Assembly: GCA_036499025.1 (NCBI GenBank)
Contig: DASYEM010000032.1
Location: forward strand, 1 to 12,210
Length of the DNA: 12,210 nt
Source of the DNA: Parvibaculum sp036499025
GTDB lineage: Bacteria > Pseudomonadota > Alphaproteobacteria > Parvibaculales > Parvibaculaceae
Direction of reading: 5' to 3'
Part shown: positions 1 to 7,307 of the stretch, one piece after another
Layout: every line of letters starts with the position of its first letter
Position numbering within the stretch: the stretch's first letter is position 1
The notes under the pieces: model-generated
What the model was told of the DNA's origin: nothing
What the model saw: only the letters and a program-made list of their open reading frames with translations
Databases searched by the model: none
Program-made: the position numbers and the translations under genes

Positions 1-428
1 AACTGGCCCTTTTTGACGTTGACGACGAGGCCCGTCTGCGCGGCGGCTTCGAGCAAATCAGTCTGGCGGCAAAGGAATGCCGGGATTTGCAATACATCGA
101 CAGAGTTCGCGAGTTCGGCGCATTGCTCGCGTTCATGCACATCGGTGAGGACGGGCACGCCGAATTCTTTTCGCAAATCTTCAAAGATCGGCAGAGCGAG
201 TTCGAGGCCGAGCCCGCGCTTTGCGTTGCGACTGGTGCGGTTCGCCTTGTCGAAAGACGTTTTATAGATGAAGCCGATGCCGAGGCGGTCGGCAATTTCC
301 TTGATCGCGCCCGCCATGTCGAAGGCGTGCTGGCGCGTTTCAAGCTGACAGGGGCCGGCGATCAGCGTGAAGGGCTTGTCGTTGGCGATTTCGAGCTTGC
401 CGATTTTGACGATGGCATTGGCCGGCAT
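1..428 (-). CDS. kdsA: 3-deoxy-D-manno-octulosonate 8-phosphate synthase (KDO-8-P synthase), 3' end outside window
   Basis: The enzyme condenses phosphoenolpyruvate with arabinose 5-phosphate to give Kdo 8-phosphate, the precursor of the inner-core sugar of lipopolysaccharide; it is cytosolic. The first 142 residues are visible; the family usually has about 280. I translated them by hand from the ATG at 428-426, which is preceded by a good ribosome site (AAGGAAG, about 5 nt upstream). Family motifs in order: AGPCQLET (about 24-31), YKTSFDKANRTS, GLGLELALPIFE, VLTDVHE, LQIPAFLCRQTDLLEAA and VNVKKGQ at the window edge. Cys27 in AGPC stands where the metal-independent E. coli enzyme has Asn and the Aquifex metal enzyme has Cys, so this is probably the metal-dependent class. 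It is the last visible gene of the tpiA-secG-pyrG-kdsA series. The related DAHP synthases are less likely given the KANR and PAFLCRQTDL motifs. Confidence 0.95.
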   Translation of the reverse strand, partial: MPANAIVKIGKLEIANDKPFTLIAGPCQLETRQHAFDMAGAIKEIADRLGIGFIYKTSFDKANRTSRNAKRGLGLELALPIFEDLRKEFGVPVLTDVHEREQCAELANSVDVLQIPAFLCRQTDLLEAAAQTGLVVNVKKGQ

Positions 429-455
429 GGGTAACTTCCTTATTCGCATTTCTCA

Positions 456-533
456 TCATTGCGAGGAGCGGAACGATGAAACAATCCAGCTTGAGTTTGC
501 CGCTTCTGGATTGCTTCGCTTTGCTCGCAATGA
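456..533. repeat. Palindromic REP-like intergenic element between pyrG and kdsA
   Basis: Outer arms 456-465 (TCATTGCGAG) and 524-533 (CTCGCAATGA) are perfect complements. Inner arms 482-489 (CAATCCAG) and 506-513 (CTGGATTG) are also perfect, around a 16-nt loop; the stretch between them pairs imperfectly. The TCATTGCGAG...CAATCCAG signature is one I recall from short interspersed palindromes in many alphaproteobacterial genomes, but I could not search for it. It lies 13 bp past the pyrG stop and 27 bp before the kdsA start, so in the minus-strand transcript it would fold as a hairpin in the pyrG-kdsA spacer. There is no T tract, so an intrinsic terminator is unlikely. It could affect transcript stability or the relative output of kdsA. 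Confidence 0.75.
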
Positions 534-546
534 CGGCGAAGGAAAA

Positions 547-2175
547 TCAGACCAAACGGCTTTGCGTGACCGCCGCCTCGATGAAGGAGCGGAAAAGCGG
601 ATGCGGGTCGAAGGGTTTCGACTTTAGCTCGGGATGGTACTGAACGCCGATGTACCAGGGATGGTTCGGAATTTCGATGGTTTCGGGCAGCAATCCGTCG
701 GGCGAAACGCCGGAGACGATCATGCCTGCGTCTTCGAGTTGCTTGCGGTAGGTCATGTTGACTTCGTAGCGGTGGCGATGACGCTCGCTGATGCGGGTCG
801 AGCCGTAGATCTCGGCGATGCGGCTGCCGTCTTTCAGCGTGGCGTCATAAGCGCCGAGGCGCATGGTGCCGCCGAGGTCGCCATTGGCGGCGCGCTTGAC
901 GAGTTCGTTCTGCTGCATCCATTCGGTCATCAGGCCGACGACGGGTTCGTTGGTCGGGCCGAATTCGGTTGAACTTGCGCCCGAGAGGCCCGCAAGATTG
1001 CGCAGGGCTTCGATGACGGCCATCTGCATGCCGAAGCAAATGCCGAAATAGGGAATGTCGCGCGTGCGGGCGAAGTTAGCCGCCGCGATCTTGCCTTCTG
1101 AGCCGCGCTCGCCGAAGCCGCCGGGGACGAGAATGCCGTCAACGTCTTCGAGATGCTGGACCGCGTCTTCGCTTTCGAAGATTTCAGACTCGAGCCATTT
1201 GATATTGACGCGCACCTTGTTGGCGATGCCGCCGTGAACGAGGGACTCGTTCAGCGATTTGTAGGCGTCCTTGAGGCCGGTGTACTTGCCGACGATGGCG
1301 ATGGTGACGTCGCCTTCGGGCTCGCGGATGTTGTGGGTGATGGCGTTCCACTTGGTGAGATCCGGCGACTGCGAGGCGGCGAGACCGAAACCAGCCAGCA
1401 CTTCGCTGTCGAGACCCTCGGCGTGGTAGGCGGAGGGCACGTCATAGATCGTGTCGACGTCCATCGCCTGAATGACGGCGCTTTCGCGGACATTGCAGAA
1501 GAGTGCGATCTTGCGGCGTTCGTCTTTCGGGATCGGACGATCGCAGCGGCACATCAGAATGTCCGGCTGGATGCCGATGGAGCGCAGTTCCTTCACCGAA
1601 TGCTGCGTCGGCTTGGTCTTCATTTCGCCGGCGCTCGGAATGTAGGGGAGCAGCGTCAGGTGGATGAAGCAGGTCTGGCCGCGATCGAGTTCGTTGCCGA
1701 GCTGGCGGATGGCCTCGAAGAAAGGCAGGCCCTCGATGTCGCCGACCGTGCCGCCGATTTCGCAAAGGACGAAATCGACGCCCTCATTGCCGGAAAGGAC
1801 AAATTCCTTGATCGCGTCGGTGACGTGCGGAATGACCTGCACGGTGCCGCCGAGGTAATCGCCACGACGCTCGCGGGTGATGATGTCCTGATAGATGCGG
1901 CCGGTGGTGATGTTGTCGCCACGCGTCGCGGGGACGCCGGTGAAGCGCTCGTAATGGCCGAGGTCGAGGTCGGTTTCGGCCCCGTCATCGGTCACATAGA
2001 CCTCGCCATGCTGGTATGGCGACATGGTGCCGGGATCGACGTTCAGATAGGGGTCGAGCTTGCGCAAGCGCACGGAATAACCGCGCGACTGCAGGAGCGC
2101 GCCGAGAGCTGCGGATGCGAGACCCTTACCGAGTGAGGAGACCACGCCGCCGGTGATGAATATGTACCGCGTCAT
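547..2175 (-). CDS. pyrG: CTP synthase (glutamine-hydrolysing)
   Basis: It makes CTP from UTP, ATP and glutamine, the last step of pyrimidine nucleotide synthesis, in the cytosol. At 542 residues it has the normal length. The N-terminal synthetase half (about 1-270) carries the P-loop GGVVSSLGKG (9-18), KLDPYLNVDPGTMSP (39-53), HGEVYVTDDGAETDLDLGHY (56-75) and CEIGGTVGDIEG (138-149). The C-terminal class I glutamine amidotransferase half (about 290-535) has PGGFGERG (351-358), the nucleophile Cys380 in FGICFGMQ, and His514 and Glu516 in QYHPE, so the triad is complete. The ATG at 2175-2173 gives the canonical MTRYIFITGG start, although the ribosome site is weak. It follows secG after 105 bp. 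Its product feeds CMP-Kdo formation among other uses, which fits kdsA downstream. Confidence 0.99.
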   Translation of the reverse strand: MTRYIFITGGVVSSLGKGLASAALGALLQSRGYSVRLRKLDPYLNVDPGTMSPYQHGEVYVTDDGAETDLDLGHYERFTGVPATRGDNITTGRIYQDIITRERRGDYLGGTVQVIPHVTDAIKEFVLSGNEGVDFVLCEIGGTVGDIEGLPFFEAIRQLGNELDRGQTCFIHLTLLPYIPSAGEMKTKPTQHSVKELRSIGIQPDILMCRCDRPIPKDERRKIALFCNVRESAVIQAMDVDTIYDVPSAYHAEGLDSEVLAGFGLAASQSPDLTKWNAITHNIREPEGDVTIAIVGKYTGLKDAYKSLNESLVHGGIANKVRVNIKWLESEIFESEDAVQHLEDVDGILVPGGFGERGSEGKIAAANFARTRDIPYFGICFGMQMAVIEALRNLAGLSGASSTEFGPTNEPVVGLMTEWMQQNELVKRAANGDLGGTMRLGAYDATLKDGSRIAEIYGSTRISERHRHRYEVNMTYRKQLEDAGMIVSGVSPDGLLPETIEIPNHPWYIGVQYHPELKSKPFDPHPLFRSFIEAAVTQSRLV

Positions 2176-2251
2176 GGAGCCCTAGATTACAGCAACAAAA
2201 ATGATTCGGACCGCCAAACGACGCTCCCTCGAAAATAACTGTGGATGGCTT

Positions 2252-2267
2252 CCGGCGTCGCCGCCGG
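2252..2267 (-). other. GC hairpin with GCGA tetraloop just after secG
   Basis: On the minus strand CCGGCG-GCGA-CGCCGG forms a perfect 6-bp stem closed by a GNRA-type loop, beginning 13 nt after the secG stop. No T run follows, so it is not a standard intrinsic terminator; a 3' stabilising or processing hairpin between secG and pyrG is possible. The rest of the 105-bp secG-pyrG gap shows no clear promoter to my eye. Confidence 0.45.
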
Positions 2268-2280
2268 GTCGAATGTTAAG

Positions 2281-2694
2281 TTATTGAGCGCGCGGGACGC
2301 TCGGCTCTGTGGGCGCCGGCGCCGGAGCGGGCGCGGCTGCTTTGGCGGGGGCCGAATCCTGGGCTTTCGGCTGGTCGAGGCCCGAGCCAAGGGGCGCGGG
2401 AACGGCCGGAGCCGGGGCCTGGATGCCTGCCGGGGCGGGCGCGACCTTGTCGAGCATGGAGCCGCCCGAATTGCCGCGCGAAGCGATGACGACGAGCGCA
2501 AGGCTGGTGGCGAAGAAGAGGCCGCCGACAATGCCGGTGGCGCGGGTGAGCACGTTACCGGCGCCGCGACCGGTCATCATGCCGCCGCCACCGCCGCCGA
2601 TGCCCAAGGCGCCGCCTTCGGAACGCTGAAGCAGGACCAGCGCCACGAGGGTGATGGCGACCATCAGATGGACAATCAAAAGGATGGTGGTCAT
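2281..2694 (-). CDS. secG: Protein-export membrane protein SecG
   Basis: SecG is a small inner-membrane subunit of the SecYEG translocon that assists SecA-driven export of unfolded proteins. The 137 residues show the expected plan: transmembrane helix 1 (about 3-22, ending VLLQRSEGG), a glycine-rich cytoplasmic loop (GIGGGGGGMMTGRGAGN, 31-47, leading into LTRAT), and transmembrane helix 2 (about 54-72). The VLLQ-SEGG and LTRAT motifs are strong family markers. After helix 2 comes a tail of about 65 residues rich in Ala and Pro, low in complexity and probably disordered; such tails are frequent in alphaproteobacterial SecG and vary in length. The start gives MTTILLIVHL, typical of the family; no good Shine-Dalgarno is visible. 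It lies between tpiA and pyrG, an arrangement I recall as common in alphaproteobacteria. Confidence 0.95.
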   Translation of the reverse strand: MTTILLIVHLMVAITLVALVLLQRSEGGALGIGGGGGGMMTGRGAGNVLTRATGIVGGLFFATSLALVVIASRGNSGGSMLDKVAPAPAGIQAPAPAVPAPLGSGLDQPKAQDSAPAKAAAPAPAPAPTEPSVPRAQ

Positions 2695-2725
2695 GGCGCT
2701 CGCGGTCCGTCTGGTTCTGGGTGGG

Positions 2726-2744
2726 CTGCCCTACATATGGGCAG
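2726..2744. other. Perfect 6-bp inverted repeat upstream of secG
   Basis: CTGCCC (2726-2731) and GGGCAG (2739-2744) flank the 7-nt spacer TACATAT. It lies 32-50 bp before the secG start inside the 126-bp tpiA-secG gap. It could be a leader hairpin or a small operator; no function can be assigned. The same gap holds another short dyad, CGCCGG-CGTTT-CCGGCG (2797-2813), 8 bp past the tpiA stop and without a T tract. Confidence 0.35.
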
Positions 2745-2820
2745 TCGACGGGGCGGGTTGTACCCCATGCCGGGCGATGTTTCCAGCCCTGCTGAACGCC
2801 GGCGTTTCCGGCGAAATGCC

Positions 2821-3588
2821 TCAGGATCGGTAGGCGGCGATAATGCCCTCGAAATCCTCGGCCTTGAGGCTCGCGCCACCGACCAACGCACCGTTAACGT
2901 TCGGGACGGCCATCAGCTCGGCGGCGTTGGAGGGCTTTACCGAGCCGCCATAAAGGATGCGCATGGCCTCGCCTTCGGCCTTGAAGCGCTTCTTGAGCAG
3001 GCCACGGATTTCGGCATGGACCTTGGCGACATCTTCGACGGTCGGGGTGCGGCCGGTGCCGATGGCCCAGACAGGCTCATAGGCGACAATGGTGGTTTTG
3101 GCATTGAGGCCATCGGACAGCGAGCCCGCGAGCTGGGCGGCGATGACGGAAAGGGTTTCGCCCGCGTCGCGCTGCGCCTCCGTTTCACCGACGCAGACGA
3201 TGGCGACGAGACCGGCGCGATGGGCGGCTTCGGCTTTCGCCCGGACAACGGCATCGCTCTCGCCGTGGTCGGCGCGGCGTTCGGAATGGCCGACGATGAC
3301 GAAGGTCGCGCCTGCGTCTTTCAGCATCTCGGCGCTGATGTCGCCGGTGTGGGCGCCCGAGACCTTGGCGTGGCAATCTTGACCGCCGATGGCGATCTTC
3401 GTCCCCTTGGCGGCTTCCTTCAGAGTGGCGATGATCGTGGCGGGCGGGCAGACCAGCACGTCGCAGGCCGGGCGTTTACCCTTTGCGAGGCGTTTGCCAA
3501 GGCTCACGACTTCTTTCTTCGAAGCCTTGAGGCCGTTCATCTTCCAGTTGCCCGCGACCAGAGCCCTGATTTTCGCCTTCGCCGCCAT
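2821..3588 (-). CDS. tpiA: Triose-phosphate isomerase
   Basis: It interconverts dihydroxyacetone phosphate and glyceraldehyde 3-phosphate in glycolysis and gluconeogenesis; a cytosolic TIM barrel of normal length (255 residues). All key residues are present: Asn14 and Lys16 in AGNWKMNG, the electrophile His101 in IVGHSERR, the general base Glu171 in AYEPVWAIGTG, the flexible loop 6 (AIGTGRTPT, 175-183), and phosphate-binding YGGSV (213-217) and GALVGGASL (233-241). The ATG at 3588-3586 is preceded by a GAGGA ribosome site about 8 nt upstream. It is the first gene of the minus-strand series and diverges from the ppiD-like gene across a 261-bp region. Confidence 0.99.
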   Translation of the reverse strand: MAAKAKIRALVAGNWKMNGLKASKKEVVSLGKRLAKGKRPACDVLVCPPATIIATLKEAAKGTKIAIGGQDCHAKVSGAHTGDISAEMLKDAGATFVIVGHSERRADHGESDAVVRAKAEAAHRAGLVAIVCVGETEAQRDAGETLSVIAAQLAGSLSDGLNAKTTIVAYEPVWAIGTGRTPTVEDVAKVHAEIRGLLKKRFKAEGEAMRILYGGSVKPSNAAELMAVPNVNGALVGGASLKAEDFEGIIAAYRS

Positions 3589-3849
3589 CTGTTAATCCTC
3601 GCCTCGCGGAATGTCGTTAAACTTGGTATATGCCGGGCACCATACCGGCCGGGGATTTACCAGACGAACCGGCGCCCGCCAACAGAGCAGGCGCATTTTC
3701 ATCAGGAAAATCAACCTGCAAGCATCGGGGGCGAGGCTTGCGGGGGTGTTGCCCCACACATATCATGCGGCCCTCTCGCACGGCCTGATCCGGTCTCGCG
3801 CTCAACGGCGCGGCCGATCAACGGCCCTCATCGACGGAAAGACGACGCA
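3589..3849. promoter_or_regulatory. Divergent control region between tpiA and the ppiD-like gene, with a 33-bp imperfect dyad
   Basis: This 261-bp stretch separates the two 5' ends and contains no credible gene. Its most striking element is a nested inverted repeat at 3687-3719: GCAGG (3687-3691) pairs with CCTGC (3715-3719), and ATTTTC (3695-3700) pairs with GAAAAT (3706-3711), with a 3-nt mismatch between the two stems and a 5-nt loop ATCAG; 11 of 14 arm positions match. A weaker dyad, GGTAT (3625-3629) with ATACC (3642-3646), lies nearer tpiA. The first dyad could be an operator serving one or both genes, or a hairpin in a tpiA leader. I could not pick a convincing tpiA promoter. Confidence 0.5.
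3738..3766 (+). promoter_or_regulatory. Candidate sigma-70-type promoter for ppiD-like/trpE
   Basis: TTGCGG (3738-3743) and TATCAT (3761-3766) are separated by 17 bp, the ideal spacing. The -10 matches five of six consensus bases, while the -35 matches only its first three. Transcription would start near 3773, giving a leader of about 75 nt before the ppiD-like ATG. This is inference from the sequence only. Confidence 0.35.
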
Positions 3850-5748
3850 ATGCTCGATACGCTCAGAAGAGGCGCCAGCGGCTGGGTAGCCAAGATATTG
3901 ATGGGGCTTCTGGTCATCAGCTTCGCGGTCTGGGGCGTCAACGACGTCTTCACCGGCTTTTCCTCGACCTCGGTCGCCACGGTGGGCGGCGAGCCGATCC
4001 CGGTCGACCAGTATCAACGCTCGGTCGAAAACGAAATCCGCACCTATTCGCAGCGCCTCGGCCAACCGCTGACGCGCGCGCAGGCGCATCAATACGGCAT
4101 CGACTCGGCGGCGCTGGCGCAACTGATCGGTCTGGCGGCGCTGGACATCGGCGCGCGGAAGACCGGCCTTGCCGTGAGCGATCAGACGGTGGCGCAGAAC
4201 ATCACCACCGATCCGGCGCTGACGGGCACCTTCGGCAAGTTCGACCGCCAGAGCTTCGACCAGACGTTGCAGCAAATGGGTGTGACCGAGAAGGCGTTCA
4301 TCGCCGACCGCCGCAAGTTCCTCGTGCGCAAGCAGGTCAACGACATGCTGCAAGCCGGCGTCAAGGTTCCGACGACGCTGCTCAATGCAATCTCGACCTA
4401 TCAGGGCGAGACGCGCGTCGCGTCCTATATCATTCTGCCGCCCGAGGCCGTCGGCGCCATCGCCGACCCGGACGACAAGGTGCTGGACGCCTATTACCAG
4501 AAGGCCGCCATTCACTTCACCTCGCCCGAGACGCGCGACTTCAGCGTGCTGACGCTCAACCCCGACGATCTCGCCTCCACGGTGACGATCACCGACGCGC
4601 AGCTCAAGACGGCATATGACCAGCGCCGCGCCGAATTCGACGTACCGGAGAAGCGCAAGGTTCAGCAGATCCCCTTCTCCACGCTCGACGCCGCCAAGGA
4701 CGCCGATGCGCGGCTGCGCAAGGGCGAGCCGGTCGAGAAAATCGTCGGCGAGCTCGGCCTCGAATTGAAGGACATCGATCTTGGCGAAGTGACGCGCCAG
4801 CAGATGATCTCGCCCGCGGTGGCGGACGCCGCCTTCGCGCTGAAGTCCGGCGAGTATAGCGAACCGGTTCAGGGTCCGCTCGGCCCGGTGATCCTGCATG
4901 TGACCGGCATTTCGGCGGCGGCGCCCAGCACCTTCGACGGCGAGAAGGACAAGCTGCGTGCGCTGCTTGCCAGCGATGCGGCGCGCAACGAAGTCTACAA
5001 CGTGCAGAACAGCATCGAAGATGCGCGGGCGGGCGGAACGTCGCTTGAGGATGTCGCGGCAAAGAACAATCTCAAAGTCGTGAAGTTCGTCGGCGTCACA
5101 GCCGAGGGACTGAACCTCGACAACAAGAAGCCGGACGGATTGCCGGAATACAAGGATCTGCTCGAGAACGTGTTCAAGAGCGAGCAAGGCGAACAGGTCC
5201 CGCCTGGCGACACCGGCGTCGGTGGCTATTATTGGGTGCGCGTCGACAATGTGACGCCTTCCGCGTTGAAGCCGCTGAAGGATGTTCGCGCCGAGGTCGT
5301 CAAACTCTGGAAGACGGAGTCGCGCAAGGCGAAGCTTCAGGAGCTGGCGCAGAGCCTGGTCGAGCGCGGCACGAAGGGTGAAACGATCGACAAGATCGCC
5401 GACAGCATCGGCCGCACAGCGCTGATTTCGCCGGACATCAAACGCGGCTCGCAAAGCGACACGTTCTCGCGGCTTGCCGTGACGCGCCTCTTCGCCGTTC
5501 CGCAAGGCGCCTTCACCTACGGCCCCGTCGGCTTCGGTGAAAGCCTGCTCATTATTCAGGCCAAGGAAATCGACGATCCGAAGCCGGATGTCGCCTCGCA
5601 GGATTACAAGACGGCGCAGAACAACATCAATGACGCGTTGCAGACCGATATGCTGGTGACGCTGGTCGGCGGCTTTGAAAAGCAGCTCGGCACGCAAGTG
5701 AACACCAAGCTTCTCGACCGGCTGACGAAGGCGGATACCGGCCAATGA
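3850..5748 (+). CDS. ppiD: PpiD-like membrane-anchored periplasmic foldase (SurA N-terminal/parvulin-like family)
   Basis: PpiD-type proteins are anchored in the inner membrane near the Sec exit and act as chaperones for newly exported proteins. The 632 residues start MLDTLRRGASGW, with one transmembrane helix at about 14-32 (ILMGLLVISFAVWGV) and the rest periplasmic. A SurA_N-like helical region spans about 35-190, with the typical VATVGGEPIPVDQY opening at 42-55. A parvulin-like domain follows at about 265-355, then a long C-terminal region. The usual parvulin catalytic histidine after the first strand appears to be Gln (KVQQIPF, 270-276), and the GGD-G motif is not seen, so isomerase activity is doubtful, as for other PpiD proteins. 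The reading frame is open far upstream, but ATG 3850 is chosen because it gives the family N-terminus and has GGAAAG nearby; the upstream frame is antisense to tpiA. trpE follows after 32 bp. Confidence 0.88.
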   Translation: MLDTLRRGASGWVAKILMGLLVISFAVWGVNDVFTGFSSTSVATVGGEPIPVDQYQRSVENEIRTYSQRLGQPLTRAQAHQYGIDSAALAQLIGLAALDIGARKTGLAVSDQTVAQNITTDPALTGTFGKFDRQSFDQTLQQMGVTEKAFIADRRKFLVRKQVNDMLQAGVKVPTTLLNAISTYQGETRVASYIILPPEAVGAIADPDDKVLDAYYQKAAIHFTSPETRDFSVLTLNPDDLASTVTITDAQLKTAYDQRRAEFDVPEKRKVQQIPFSTLDAAKDADARLRKGEPVEKIVGELGLELKDIDLGEVTRQQMISPAVADAAFALKSGEYSEPVQGPLGPVILHVTGISAAAPSTFDGEKDKLRALLASDAARNEVYNVQNSIEDARAGGTSLEDVAAKNNLKVVKFVGVTAEGLNLDNKKPDGLPEYKDLLENVFKSEQGEQVPPGDTGVGGYYWVRVDNVTPSALKPLKDVRAEVVKLWKTESRKAKLQELAQSLVERGTKGETIDKIADSIGRTALISPDIKRGSQSDTFSRLAVTRLFAVPQGAFTYGPVGFGESLLIIQAKEIDDPKPDVASQDYKTAQNNINDALQTDMLVTLVGGFEKQLGTQVNTKLLDRLTKADTGQ

Positions 5749-5780
5749 TCTCCTCATTTCGTGCATAGGCAGGCGCCGTC

Positions 5781-7292
5781 ATGATTCAGCCCGCCTTCGA
5801 GGCTTTCGAGCGCATCTATAATTCCGGGGCCGCGCAGGTCGTCTGGACGCGGCTTGTCGCCGATCTGGAAACACCGGTTTCCGCCATGCTGAAAATCGCC
5901 GACGGAAAGCCGAACAGTTTTCTGCTCGAGTCGGTTGAAGGCGGCGAGACGCGCGGGCGCTATTCGATCATCGGACTGAAGCCTGACATCATCTGGCGGA
6001 CGCTGGGCGACAAGTCCGAGATCAACCGCAACGCGCGTTACGATGCCAATGCGTTCGAGGCTTGCAAAGGCGGCGCGCTCGCTTCTCTGCGCGCACTGAT
6101 CGAGGAGTCGCGGATCGAGTTGCCGCACGATCTGCCGCCGATGTCGGCTGGCGTCTTCGGCTATATGGGCTACGACACGGTGCGGCTTGTCGAGCATCTG
6201 CCGAATGTGAATGGCGGCGGGCTGGGATTGCCCGACGGGATATTCCTGCGTCCGACGATCATCGCCGTTTTCGACAGCGTCAAAGACGAAGTGACCGTCG
6301 TGACGCCGGTGCGGCCCGAGGCGGGCGTCAATGCACGCGCCGCCTATGCACGCGCGGGCGAGCGGCTGACCGATGTCGTCAATGATTTCGACCGCTCGCT
6401 GCCGCATGTCGATCAGGTGGACGATGTCGCCGACTTGCCGACGCCGGTGTCGAATACATCATCCGAGCACTATTTCGAGATGGTGCGGAAAGCGAAAGAG
6501 TATATCGCCGCGGGGGATATTTTTCAGGTGGTGCTGTCGCAGCGCTTTGAAGCGCCCTTCACGCTGCCGCCCTTCTCGCTTTATCGCGCGCTGCGCCGGA
6601 TCAATCCGTCGCCTTATCTCTATTTTCTCAATTTCGAGAATTTCGCCATTGTCGGATCGAGCCCGGAAATTCTGGTGCGCGTGCGCGACAACCGCGTCAC
6701 CATCCGGCCCATCGCGGGCACGCGGCATCGCGGCAAGAACGCGACCGAGGACGCGGTTATCGGCGAAGAACTGCTGGCCGATCCGAAGGAGCGCGCCGAA
6801 CATCTGATGTTGCTCGATCTCGGACGCAACGATGTGGGCCGCGTGTCGAAGATCGGCACTGTCGAAGTGACCGAGAAGTTCGAGCTGCAATATACGTCGC
6901 ACCTCATTCACATCGTCTCGAATGTCGAGGGCGATCTCGATCCGGCTTACGATCCGATTGCGGCCTTGATCGCGGGCTTTCCGGCGGGCACGGTTTCCGG
7001 CGCTCCCAAAGTGCGGGCGATGGAGATTATCGACGAGCTGGAGCTTGAGAAACGCGGCTCCTATGCCGGTTGCGTCGGCTATTTTTCGGCGGCGGGCGAA
7101 ATGGACACCTGCATCGTACTGCGCACGGCTGTCGTCAAGGACGGCAAGATGTATGTGCAGGCGGGCGGCGGCGTCGTCGCGGATTCAAGCCCCGAAGGCG
7201 AGCATCAGGAAAGCGTCAACAAGGCGAAGGCCCTGTTCCGGGCGGCGGAAGAAGCCGTGCGTTACGCAACGCGGGGCGGACGGCGGCAATAA
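5781..7292 (+). CDS. trpE: Anthranilate synthase component I
   Basis: The large subunit converts chorismate to anthranilate with ammonia channelled from the TrpG subunit, the first committed step of tryptophan synthesis. The 503 residues match the family length. An N-terminal regulatory region carries LLES (48-51), the element in which tryptophan-feedback residues lie in known enzymes, followed by GRYSIIG (59-65). The chorismate-binding region includes AAGDIFQVVLSQRF (243-256), NPSPYLYFL (275-283), GSSPEIL (292-298), RPIAGTRHRG (309-318), LDLGRNDVGRVS (345-356), HIVSNVEG (377-384), FPAGTVSGAPKVRAMEIIDE (400-419) and GGGVVADSSPEGEH (462-475). It is a stand-alone TrpE, not the fused TrpE(G) of some rhizobia. 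It lies 32 bp after the ppiD-like gene with no visible promoter or Trp leader peptide between, so it is probably transcribed with it. The ribosome site is weak (AGGC). Confidence 0.98.
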   Translation: MIQPAFEAFERIYNSGAAQVVWTRLVADLETPVSAMLKIADGKPNSFLLESVEGGETRGRYSIIGLKPDIIWRTLGDKSEINRNARYDANAFEACKGGALASLRALIEESRIELPHDLPPMSAGVFGYMGYDTVRLVEHLPNVNGGGLGLPDGIFLRPTIIAVFDSVKDEVTVVTPVRPEAGVNARAAYARAGERLTDVVNDFDRSLPHVDQVDDVADLPTPVSNTSSEHYFEMVRKAKEYIAAGDIFQVVLSQRFEAPFTLPPFSLYRALRRINPSPYLYFLNFENFAIVGSSPEILVRVRDNRVTIRPIAGTRHRGKNATEDAVIGEELLADPKERAEHLMLLDLGRNDVGRVSKIGTVEVTEKFELQYTSHLIHIVSNVEGDLDPAYDPIAALIAGFPAGTVSGAPKVRAMEIIDELELEKRGSYAGCVGYFSAAGEMDTCIVLRTAVVKDGKMYVQAGGGVVADSSPEGEHQESVNKAKALFRAAEEAVRYATRGGRRQ

Positions 7293-7307
7293 CCCTCCCC
7301 GTCCCGC

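Noticed and set aside
1153..2136. 327-codon plus-strand open frame over pyrG
   Set aside because: It is the complement of a fully conserved CTP synthase and has no recognisable domain.
2797..2813. Possible intrinsic terminator after tpiA
   Set aside because: A 6-bp stem exists but there is no T tract on the minus strand, so termination is not supported.
2245..3849. Long in-frame upstream extension of the ppiD-like gene (open frame from 2245)
   Set aside because: It runs antisense through all of tpiA and part of secG, has no family similarity, and the protein from ATG 3850 already has the canonical PpiD N-terminus.
3802..5766. 654-codon open frame antisense to the ppiD-like gene
   Set aside because: Composition is rich in Arg, Leu and Val, as expected from the shadow of a GC-rich gene; no motif or membrane anchor is seen, while the plus-strand gene has clear family motifs.
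7293..7307. Bidirectional terminator between the convergent trpE and glycosyltransferase-like genes
   Set aside because: Only 15 bp, C-rich, with no inverted repeat visible.
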